From Acanthopleura granulata (lineage: Eukaryota > Mollusca > Polyplacophora > Chitonida > Chitonidae), in the NCBI GenBank assembly GCA_016165875.1, contig JABBOT010000007.1, forward strand, positions 23,794,531 through 23,858,530: a DNA stretch of 64,000 bases, written 5' to 3'. This document shows positions 49,201 to 61,200 of the stretch, one piece after another. Within the stretch, counting starts at the first letter, position 1. Each line of letters opens with the position of its first letter. The notes under the pieces were generated by a model. The model was given only the letters and a program-made list of their open reading frames with translations. It searched no databases and was not told the DNA's origin. A program made the translations under genes and the position numbers.

Positions 49201-52200
49201 ATACATTTATAATGGGACTGTAATTTTTGGTTGACTTTATTCCTCTTGCATTACTTGTTGTTATAGTTCTTTTGTAATTTCGAAGGCTCATCATATTTTA
49301 ACATCAGTGTACCACTACAAACATGTACATGAAAGAGGAAAGCCTAGATAAAAAGGTTAGCAAAAAACATTTGAGGAGTACAGATCGTAGTCAGTATTCT
49401 CAACACCCAAACTTACAACCCTCCCAAATCTTGTATTCAAATAAACAGCGCTACAGGAATTGTCTTGAACACATCAAAATCCTACCCTGGTGTAGAGTTG
49501 GCTGTGTAGCAAATTATTAATCTCTTACACAAACCTTGCATTCTTCTATCCTTCTCTGCATGTTTACTATGAGAAAGTTTCTGTTTTCCTCCTTATTCAT
49601 AGCTACATGTATGCTAGTGGCTGTTGGACAATGAGTTCGGAAGCCATTCACTCCAAACACCCCCTCTTCTTCTGTTCTTGCAACTGACATTAGCTCATTT
49701 TGCAGCTGATACTATTAAACATGTGCATGATCATGCTGCAATCAGAATTTTTCTACATGATATTGTTTCATATTATTTTCTCAAATCGTTACATCTACAT
49801 TTCAATCACTCTTGTTCATGAATTTGACTGGCAAACTAACCTTAGCTGTAATAAACGCCTAGAATGCAGTTGATGGCATTAGTATCACAGGCGACCCATA
49901 CTTTCCGGCACCACCACCTTTTGTGTTAGAATACAGCTCAAGTGATGTGAAGATAATTTATTTCAAAAGGGTTGCCTTGACATGCCAATGTGAATCTGTA
50001 TCTGATAACGTGCATATATCCCCATAAAGTAGGACTTTGTTTCACACAAATTTCATGCCACCTCAACAATACTCAAAACTGAATATCACAGATTGAATAC
50101 CAGTCTGAAGACTGGCTGCAAAGTCAGATGTAATTCATTCATAAAGTTGAGCTAACTTGACTGTACATCAAAGTATCAGAATCAACAAGTCCCAGTGGAC
50201 TTCCTCAGTTGTTGCCGAGCTGTATGGACACTTACCGAGTACGATTCCCCTCAGTTCATTTCTATAAGCTATTATTCCGTACACCATGTCACAGGTAATG
50301 CACAATGATGATGTACCTGTGAGCCTGTGATTTCAGGACACACTTGGTCAATTGGCAATTAATTTGCCAGCTGTGATTGCTTAGTCTACCGCGGATGCAT
50401 TTTTAGAAAGCTGTACCACTAAGTAGGTTTCTGTGGGTTATCTGGCCCCTTTCATTTCCACGACACAATGTCAATAGACAAGCAGTGGAGATGGCAGCCC
50501 TGCCCCCTCTTTTTTCTGAGAAATATACTTGTTATGCCCAGTGCCTTGTTTTAAGGAGGGTACTACATGCACAGTGTCATTAGTGTAACTGGGGAAAGTT
50601 AACAACCAAATTAACAGTACTGGTATATAAGCGATGAAAGTGAACCAAACTACTTAAAGGTATGGCTCAGGTATCAGGTTTGCCCAGAGATCAGGTATAA
50701 GGTTTGCCCAGAGATCGGGTATCAGATTTGCCCAGAGATCAGGTCAAATTTACATCATATCAATAATATGTGCTAAGTATATGTAGATAAAGCATATCCA
50801 CCACCCAGACACCAGCATACTAACCCATATCAGTATGTATGAGCCTGAAGAACTTTACTCAAACAGCAGTGAATGGGTTAGATGGATAATACAGTGTATG
50901 TATCTGAACACAATGGCGTCATCACATAGTATGACTTGTTAATTCAACTAAAATATATATATATATATATATAAAAACAGGCTCTAAAGTAAACTGCTGA
51001 ACGACTACAAACAATTACCAAATAAAATATATAAAATAAATTACAGTGAACAAAACTATTAGCAGAACAGAAATACAACACTAATAATGTTACCCACCTT
51101 TGTCACACTACTAACGAGCCTATCTGCACATCTGGTCCTGGCTACAACCTTGTACATTTTGCACCAAACACCAAAAGGACATTCTAATGAGGATAGGGTT
51201 ACAGGGTTTGCAATCCAGCCTATGAATTCTTATTATGTCTAGGACAGGTTTTTGTTAGAGCACTGGGAGCATGGTCATAGCATTGAAAGCTTTCTAACAG
51301 CACTGTCAGCATCAACATGGCATTGGTAACTTGGTGACAGCATTGGCAGCATGGTCACTGCATTGGAAACTTGGTGACAGCATCGGAAAAGTGGTCACAG
51401 CATTGACAGAGTGGTTACAGCATTGGTAGCTTAGTCACGGCATCAGCAGCTTGGTCACACATTGCTGGCATGATCAGAGCATTGGCGCTTTAGATCACTG
51501 GCAGTTTCGTTACGATAAGGTAGCTTAATCACAACGCTAGAAGCCTGGTCACATACTGGGAGCTTTGTTACAGCATCAGTAGCTTGGTCACGGCATCAGT
51601 AGTTTGGTCACACACTGCTGGCATGGTCAGAACATTGGTGGTTTAGATCATTGGCAGTTTGGTTATGGTATAGGTAGCTTACTCACAGTGTTGGAAGCCT
51701 AGTCACATACTGGGAGCTTTGTTACAGCATTGGTAGCTTGGTCACATCACTGGTAGCTTAGTCCCTACAGTGGTAGCTTGGTTACAGCCTTAGTAGAGTG
51801 TTCACAGCATTGGTAGCTTGGTTACAGCACTGGGAGTTGAGCCACAGCATTGGCAGCATGGGCACTGGTTGGAACCAGTTGCCCGCATAACTGCTTTGAG
51901 CACTTGGAAACTTCCTTAACCAGGGTACTGACAACATCCAGCAAGGAGCAGAACACAGTTTGTTTTAGCTTATTCATGTACCTTTTGGGTGTACAGCACA
52001 ATTACTCTGTGGGCTCAATCAAACATACCAAACAACAATAAAGCCTTCCACAGTATCTTTCTGTTTTCAGTGACCCCCAGTTTTCAATTCTGGTTTTGTT
52101 TTCGCTTATTATCTTCAATACTTTGAGAACAGTTAATGTTGGCTTTCCAGGCACTCAGGACTATTACTGACAGGAAAGACCCGATTCATGATTTAATCTC

Positions 52201-55200
52201 GTGACAGGTGAGCACTGGACAGAAAATATAATGTTCATGGCTTCACACACAACAAAACATGACAAGGGTCTAAACTATGACAACGAGAATTATAGTACTT
52301 ACAGACTTGCCGGAAACGTGGCTGGATCGCAAAAGCCTCTTGGGCGCCTACAGGAGAAAGGGAAATTATGTGTAAGGAATACAGTATAGCAATGTGCAGC
52401 CTGTAGGTCAGGACAACAGGGTATTTCTTTCTTTATTTGTGTTTCATGCTATACTCAAGAATATTTTCACTTTTACTTCAACGGGGCAGAGACTGAGTAT
52501 GGGTTGCCTGCAGAATCTCTCTCATATGATTGGACAGTAAGCCAGCCTGAGCAGGACTAGGGCTCCGAGCAACCGCGATGTCCTGCGCTAGCATGATAAA
52601 CCTGTGACCACAGAGGCCCGAGGGTAACAAAGCACAGCTAAGGGATAAAGTCACATTGTACAATGTATAGGATGAGGGTATATAACAGTGAACGTGCAAA
52701 CGCTAGAGTCAAACATCATACCACAGTTAGTACCTGCGTAGATGGAATCCAAATGTCACAGAATAACTGAAGAAGAATTTTCACCTTGCCTTCTCATGCT
52801 CTCTGACTAGATTTCACAGGTCACATGAGAAATTCACATGGACAAGACATCAAACCTTCTCTTAAGTTTTGGGGAGCAGCAAACAATAAAACTTATTAGA
52901 CTTCATGTCCAAGTATAACACATGGTGTCTGACTAAAACCACAGGCTACTTCGCCTCCACGGATAAGAGTGTGGTTAGATTTATAAATAGCTGTAGGATT
53001 CCAGGCACATCCTGGAAAAAACCCCACAAAATTGGTTTATCCAAATGTATAGCGTGTCCTATGGGTGACCTCAAGCTGCAGTGGATCCGACAGGGTCCTA
53101 TGGGTGACCTCAAGCTGCAGTGGATCCGACAGGGTCCTATGGGTGACCTCAAGCTGCAGTGGATCCGACAGGGTCCTATGGGTGACCTCAAGCTGCAGTG
53201 GATCCGACAGGAATTCGGCTTGTGCTTTACTAACCTCACGAGTCGAAAGCTTAGGGTCAAACCAGCAATTTCTGGATCAATACAACAAAACTTACAGATT
53301 TAGCAGGATGGACTGGTAAAAACTCCATCTTGTGGTCGATTTCCTGTTCATTTGCCCAACTCGAAATGTCGAAAACCTGGAACAAAGGGTGAAGGCAAAT
53401 TCATGAGCATCCAAGTGAAACCAAGACAAACAAGACAAACAAAAAAAAAAAAAACGGTTTAGATTTTGGTGAAGTACATGGCAAAACATGGCAGGCACGT
53501 ATGCTATAATACAGGTGCATGTTGTACAAAACTGGTATCATGCAGATCTCTGAAAATAGAATGGATCGTCAAAATTCCTGTTAACAAATCTTCAGGATGA
53601 AATGATGGATGGCATGAATGAAGTCAGAAAGAGACAAGAGAGAGAGATTCTACAATTTCAATGTCTTTAGGACAAATGTAGGAATGTTTTGTACAAAAAG
53701 TCACAAAACTACACAAAGTTACAAAAATGTATAAAAAAAAAAGTCTTGCGAGTACCACAAAACTCAATGCAAGCATTTACTGTTAGCTCTTTCACATTTA
53801 CAACTTCCAAAATTTTACCTGTACTCAACAGAACTCTGTAACAGGTACATACATGTAAATACACATTGGTATACGTTCCAATCTACCATCACAAAAACTA
53901 ATAACAAAAAAAATCTTCATTTATCTACAAGTAAACATGACTTCATGCAAAATGCTCTAAGCCGCTTCGCTAGTATGTCTAGGGCTACTACTCTGCACCC
54001 ATCATGCACATGCCGTATAACAAGTAACACATGCTGAATCCACTAAACAGTATATGAAGATAAACCATGCTGTATGTATTGAAGTGGCCCGCTTTAGAAT
54101 GGCCACTTCAAACCAACACTGTTAACTGTTGCAAAGGTTGTAAAGCTGCAGGACATGGAATCGGTGCTCTGAGTGAAGTGAGGAGAGCCACTAGAGGTCT
54201 CTGCCAGTCTACCAGCCAGTGGTCACACTTGGGCTAAGCTTCAAACCTCTGTGGCCATCACGTCGTCGTGGTTATCTCCCTTCTGCTTCAGATCTACCGT
54301 TGAACTCTCCTTGCCCACAGCTAACAAGGAGGCTCTGGGAACTTCTCCATCATCACTCTTGTTCCCATCAGCAATATTGCTTCCATCAGTGTTAGATCCT
54401 GGGGGTTCACCGATTTCATCATCATTCTTGTCATCTTTGCCTACTGCCGTATCATCACTGTCTACAGCTTTGTTGTTGTCATTCTCTACACCATTGTCGT
54501 CATCGTTGTCCTTATGTGCAGAAATGATATCATCACTGTCTACAGCACTGTTGTTGTCATTGCACGACTGATGATCAGATTCTGTGGGTTTGCCTGAGTA
54601 CTCCTCATCAATCCCATTCTCCCCACTGAGCTCAGACAGCTTCTCATCAGTTCCATCTCTGTTATCTTCATCCGCTCCTTTGCTATCTTCTCCACAAACC
54701 TCATCAACTTTCTTATCAAAATCAACATTCTCACCAACATATCCTACACACAGCTTATTTTCAGCATCTTCCTCATCTGTCTTGTCCAGTTCAACCGACG
54801 ACAACTCCCCATCATCTTTATCTTCATTAGCCTTCTCATTAATTTCTCCCTCTTTAGACTCCACATCTGCAGTTACCTCACCATAATCTCTGTTCTTAGT
54901 GCTAACAACAGATGCTTTCTGGATGTTAAGATCTTCTTCCTCAACAGAACAGCCATCACCACTGTCTCTTGCCTTCTTTACAGAGCCTTCATCCTCTGTT
55001 TCATCAAAGCATCCACTATCTGAGATGGTCACGGTTAAGCCGCGTCCCTTCTCAGTGTCGCGGGAAGGTGAGGTGGTCAGCTGGGACTGCTGTACAGAAG
55101 GCTTGTCCATGTCCTCTGTTAACTGTTGTACACAGGAGATAAAATCTGACTGGCATAATAATTCCACATCAACACTCCAAAGTTCTAATTCACACCACTA

Positions 55201-58200
55201 CTGATTTATACAATACAAAATCAAACCTACTGCATGAAAATTATTCCAATTAAATTTAGATTATCCAGAAATAATCACAGCATTTCATTTAAACTTCATT
55301 CACAAACACAAATACACAGACTGAACAGTTCACAATTCCACTGAGGCTACATTACTTGAAACCAAGCCACTGCGTGAAGCTTTTGCTCATGTTTTATCAA
55401 TACGTAGAAAATCAAACCTCCTGGCTGTCTTCATGTATCAGCACTCCGCTGTCGCGCGCTTTTGACATGCTGAACGCGCTAACATCAACAGTCAAGGTCT
55501 CGCTAACATCAGGCAGCGAAGCATGCGAAGAACTGAGGGATTTCCTGTCTGCTTCCTCTAACGGCTGATGCAAGGAGAGAATAACTCAAATTACATGCTT
55601 AGCATATTGTCTTTTCTCCGAAACAGCATCGCCATATGTCCAGTGAGTCTTCACATCAACTTCATCTATTTTTGTTTTCAGAAGACCTGGTGCTAGATAT
55701 TTGCATTCGAAAATATTTACTTAGTCTGTGATAGGTTTATTTATTTGATTGGCTTTTTACCACTGAACTCAAATTTGTTCTATTATGTCATAGCATTGCC
55801 TCAATAAAACCTTATCATAAAAACTGCATCTGCCGATTAAGCAACTTTTATACAATTTACAGGAAATACTGAATCTTCACAGCAACATTCAAGATATAAC
55901 TTCAATTGAATAACACACACACAAAAAAAAAACAAAAATCATTAAGTGTAAAGTCTTCAGTGCCTAAAGGTAACCTAATGGTGAATCCTGTCATACAGGG
56001 ATAAATGTGGGAGAAAAAAAATTAAAAAAAAAAAGAAGCATACTGATGCCCACAGCTTTGAAACTCTTTCTGTTTAATTCACATGACAAAGTCATCTAAC
56101 CAACTACGAAACAAGTTATGGTTTTAGTATAGAAAAAGATGTATTAGATACCAGATTGTTGACCTATCAGTTGAAGCAGAGAACATGGGAGTCGCAATTC
56201 AAACAGAGAGCTAGCTGTGAGTAATGCACTCCTATGAGCACACTTGTTATCAAAAAAAAAACAACAAAAAAACACAATGAACTCAAAAAATGTCATTCAT
56301 CCAGAAACGAAAGTGCCCAAACCTCTGCCCACTGGGGGACACCTAGCAAGCCCGTGGCCGTAACCATGGGAATGACTGGCTCCTCCTCCCTGTACTGATC
56401 TGTGAGGGAGGATTTGGAAGAAGATGAGGATTGTTTGTCATGATCCTCATTTGTCTGGTGAGGAGAAAGACAGAATGTAGGTTACAAGTGAAACCAAACA
56501 GTGAGTGACCAATGTCCACTTCCTGGTGGCATGCGCCATACAGACATAGATATTCCTACGATATATGTCATATTTGTAAGATGCACACGTGAATAAATAA
56601 TTCTTTTCCAGCCATGCCAAAATAACATTCACAATCAACTGATGCAGATGTGCTAACCATAGTGTCTTCTACACCCTGACCACAATGAGCATGGGTGGAA
56701 AAGGATCTGAAGATGGCACAAGGAAATGGCGGAAAAATGGTGATGATGACATGGAAAAATGGACGGAAAAGTCTGATGACGATGGATAGCCTAGGTTGTA
56801 CATACAAAATGGTTGCTGGGAGTGCTTTCTAATCACAAGGTGCAATTTGATGTAGATGTCTGACATGGCTTGTTTCTTTGGAAATCACATTATCCTCAAT
56901 TGTTTGAAAAGTGTATTAAAGAGAACAAAAGTTACTGCTTCTAATTTTTGGCTTTTATGAAAATAACTTCAAGTAGAAAAAAATGAAGAATACTACTTGA
57001 AGAGCTCAATTGATGTTGGATTCTGATTGGCTAGACAGCAATTATTTGACTGGAACCCACAAAACCATTCTATGACTGGTCATAAGGTCTTGTTCTAAGT
57101 TAAATGGTCTCATCTGTTTGTTCAACATGCCCTTGCTATTCTTATTGGAATGAAGAAAATCATTCTCATGATAGGCTTACATGACAATGATCACAATAAG
57201 CCTGCATGTACAACTGCATGAAAACTCCAAATATATGGCAGCTGATAACACGACATTGATAATGATAGCGTATCAGGCTACAAAGTGCATGAAAACAGAT
57301 CGAAAGAAAGTGCACAAAAGATTTCTGTGGTGTACGAACAACAGCTTTACGGGTCACCTGAGGGTCAAGGCCATCAGAGGCCTCGGCAGCGCGCAGTATC
57401 TCACGGATATCAAACACCTCCTCGGGTGTGATCTCTGACATGAGGCCAGAGGTCAAAAGGTCAGAGGACCTGGTCTCGCTCACTGTCGACTGCTGTTATA
57501 ACAGGTAAAAGTGGGACAGTAGTTTGGGACAACAGCAACGGCAACCCTTGAAGGTGGGTATATATGTGATCATTTTATAATTTTAATACAGATCTGTAAA
57601 GGAGAAAAATTCCAACAGGTGACTATAAAAGTCAGGATGAACACCATGGAGCAATCATATCAAGCAAGCACACCAACGTCTGTACCTAGGCAAGCCTGCA
57701 TCATGCTATTAGCTGATGTATACACACATATATACATAGACACACATATATGTACTAATTCATCCAACAGCACCTGTTCTGCAAGGAATATTAATCAAGC
57801 CAGGATAATAAAAACCTGATCACAAAAGCCAGTGATTTTTGAGTATCTTTTTGATGGTCTTCCCTACCTTTATCTGCAGCCAGCTATGTTCTTCAAATTT
57901 ATCTCTCTTTATCACAACATCACAATACCTTTATCTGCAGCCAGCTATGTTCTTCAAATTTATCTCTCTTTATCACAACATCACAATACCTTTATCTGCA
58001 GCCAGCTATGTTCTTCAAATTTATCTCTCTTTATCACAACATCACAATACCTTTATCTGCAGCCAGCTATGTTCTTCAAATTTATCTCTCTTCATTACAA
58101 CATCACAATCGTACTTTGGTTTGATCTTGTTTAACACAGAAATTCACGATAATTTAACACGCTAGATCTTGACAAATGCACTGTGTAAGCTGTGATCAGA

Positions 58201-61200
58201 TTCTTAGGCATCCAAATATGAATGATGACTGGGACTAGCTAGGGCATGAACATCTCTATATGTGGGGAACTAGATGTCAAATGCTCAGAAAGCAACGCAG
58301 TATAAACCACTCATTTCTCATTCTCTCTCGGGTACTCAGCTTCTTGATAACCTGTACGAAAACATTGGAATGCTTTATGTGTTCAAAATGCCAAGACAAG
58401 AGTCTAGTCTACAGCTAGCACTGGACACGTCTAGAAACACCCTGGATCACCATGACCAGACTACAAGAGGACAAAGCACTGAAGGAGGCAGTGGAAGCAA
58501 ACCTTCTCGGACATCACAGGTTTCTTTATAAACATGTTCCTGAAGGAGGAAAAGGCGCCCGCTTTCTTAGATTTCTGAAATGAAGGAGAATCTAGTGAGC
58601 TTGAAAGAAAAACTGAAAGTAAGGTCCCAGGAATGTGAAAGAGAATCTAGTGAGCTTGAAAGAAAAACTGAAAGTAAGGTCCCAGGAATATAAAGGAGGA
58701 AAGCTAGGGGACAGAAAGAAATCAAGGATAAAGTTTAATATTAGCAAATGAATTACCCTATTTCTTCAACTTTTCTGCTTACTGTAATGCATATGCTGTT
58801 TGATGTATATTTTGAGGTAATTTCCACACTGAAAAAATCCCCTTTTCTGCGAAGCCGTGATATTATCTAACCCACAACACATTAACTGCTGCCATAGTTA
58901 GAATATTTGAGTGGTCAGATTCCATGCATGTCACTATGTAAGACGTGAAAAGTTTGAAGAAACAGGGTACATGTACTCCCATGACAAGAGATTCCTACTG
59001 CTCGTGTCATGACCAGATACAGGGCACAACCACAGGGGCAGACATTAAACAAAGAGATAATACGTAGACTTCAGAGATGAAAGAAAAGGAAAATCAAGAA
59101 GACTTGTTCAAACATCCCTGACTTGTCAGGAAGACGAACTAAATAGCTGAGAAGTAGGAATTGTGTTTCCTACTTTCCTACTATATGAAACAGATAAACA
59201 ATATTGGGATTTTTGGAAGAATATGACAAAGGTAAGAAATAAGGGAGACAGTAGTAAATGTTCAGAGACAGACTGAAGTCAAGAACAGAGAGAGAAAGAA
59301 ACATGTCCTGGGATACTTACTGCCAAATCATAGAGAGTTACAGAACAAGATGTTTTAATGAACTTGAATGTACGGTTAACTATACAGAAATGAGATCAAA
59401 AAGAAATAGCTCCACCATTAAAAACTACACCAAAATTAATGGATAAGATAAAATGTGTTGATCAACATTAGTTTGTTAATGTTAATGAGAGAAACCTTGG
59501 CTTCTGTGGCCTGGGAATCAGCAGCCATCTGACCCTCAGACGTCTCCGTCCCCTGAAAACCCCAAACATTATCCATGACACAAACGCTGATAAACAGTAA
59601 TATATCTCTTATAATTAGTAGCAACATGTGACACAGCGTAGTGTGTACATGTAAATGCATGTAGTTAAATCTAGGAAAAGGAGTTGGTCTTCATGTGCAG
59701 TACCATGCAGACATATACAGATACATGGACGGTGTTGTATTCAAGCGCAGATCTAGCGACCACTCCTTAATCAATCGCGACCCAGGTCAAATCCAAAGAA
59801 ATGTTTCACAATACAATGTTCAAATTTTGCAAAATGACGAAACGAAAAACTTACATATATATGCCTATTTGAAAAAAAAACCCCAAAAAACAAACAAACT
59901 ATTCCCTCCCCTTCCCAAATGATCTGACACATACACAAAAAGTATACATACATAAAAATACATGTGGGACTTCAAAAAAATTACATGGAACAGACAATGT
60001 ATATTTAAACACACACATGCAAAGAATAACAATTATATACATGAACAAGTAGACAATGAAAAACAAGCAACTGACTGACAAAGTGACATAATTTGGAACT
60101 AAAATAATACATAGTTGAAATCCTCATAATACACAAACAACTACATGTATGTTCACAAAATACACAAAAATGCTCTTGCTGCCTACTTGCATATGGCATG
60201 TAATATTCAGGGCTACTACCTGTTTGTGTGGACAAAACTACATCTTCTAGGCCATGGTACTGAGTTGGTGAACATGATATGATGAAAAATGATCATTACG
60301 AGCAGATGGGGGAGGGAGAAGGTTTTTTGGTACATAGGACATGGGTAAAAAAATCTTGGTAACCAATGATATTTTTAATACATGTGTATGAAACTTGAAG
60401 TTGATGAGTAAATGCTTCATGTAAATGTATATTTTATAAGACTTTTGTCAATTCTTCACACGCCCACTGCAAATACAGCTTCAATGCAGCATATCAAAAC
60501 AAGGTAAAATAACGCGGTGCCTGTAAAGCCTAAGGGGAGGGAACTCCTGATGCTGATTAACAAGATGAACCTTTAAAAAAACCAGGTGTCATTCCCTTGA
60601 TGTATGTACATGTTTGACAAATTTCAGAAGTCTTGAAAGAAAGTGATAGAATGATGCCAAGGACAAGAGGAGCAATGAGAAAAGATGACCATCTGAACTG
60701 TTGTACATGCGTACAACAACAACATGACCGATCTGAAGCACTGTGGATGAAAAACATGGCAAACACAGTTAACATGAGGCAACTGAATCATGCAGAAAAC
60801 ATTACACTGAACGCGGAGATATTTCAGAATACAAGAGCAAGACTTGAGACACGAACGCCTTAAGGTTTACGAACAATAAAAGGCAAGACAAATTTTATCT
60901 TATGCAATTTGCTTTTTCAGAAGAATCAAAGTGAGAAATTCAAGCAAATGGACTTAAGTCATGCCACAATTACATTTACTCATAAAAACTGACAGGTACA
61001 AGTTCTGAAAGGGCAGTTGCAGCGTTAGTACAGCTAACATGTTGAGGTAAAACAGTTTCTACTTCAGAGAAAGCCATTCACAAAGACTTAAGACAGAAAA
61101 TAGATGCTGTCAGATCAACACCACTGGAGATGTATTGAAGAAAGGGGAAGGACAGACAAATTAATAGGTATGGCAGGATCATCAAATTCAAACAAGCAGG

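Larger units (their letters stand above)
47215..52302 (-). other. Large intron of the 4.1 gene
   Basis: About 5.1 kb. It contains a 24-bp triplicate at 50666-50744, a 20-bp degenerate array at 51255-51870 and a short (TA)n at 50952-50972. No additional exon was recognised. A GTAAGTGTCC donor at about 50226-50235 has no convincing in-phase acceptor. Confidence 0.55.

Noticed and set aside
50210..50262. Possible micro-exon before the GTAAGTGTCC donor at about 50235
   Set aside because: The only nearby acceptor gives 26 nt, which breaks the phase-0 pattern of the gene.
53065..53319. Open frames on both strands across the 39-bp repeat
   Set aside because: A repeat length divisible by 3 without stops gives open frames in both directions. 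The real exon (53296-53376) is set by splice sites.
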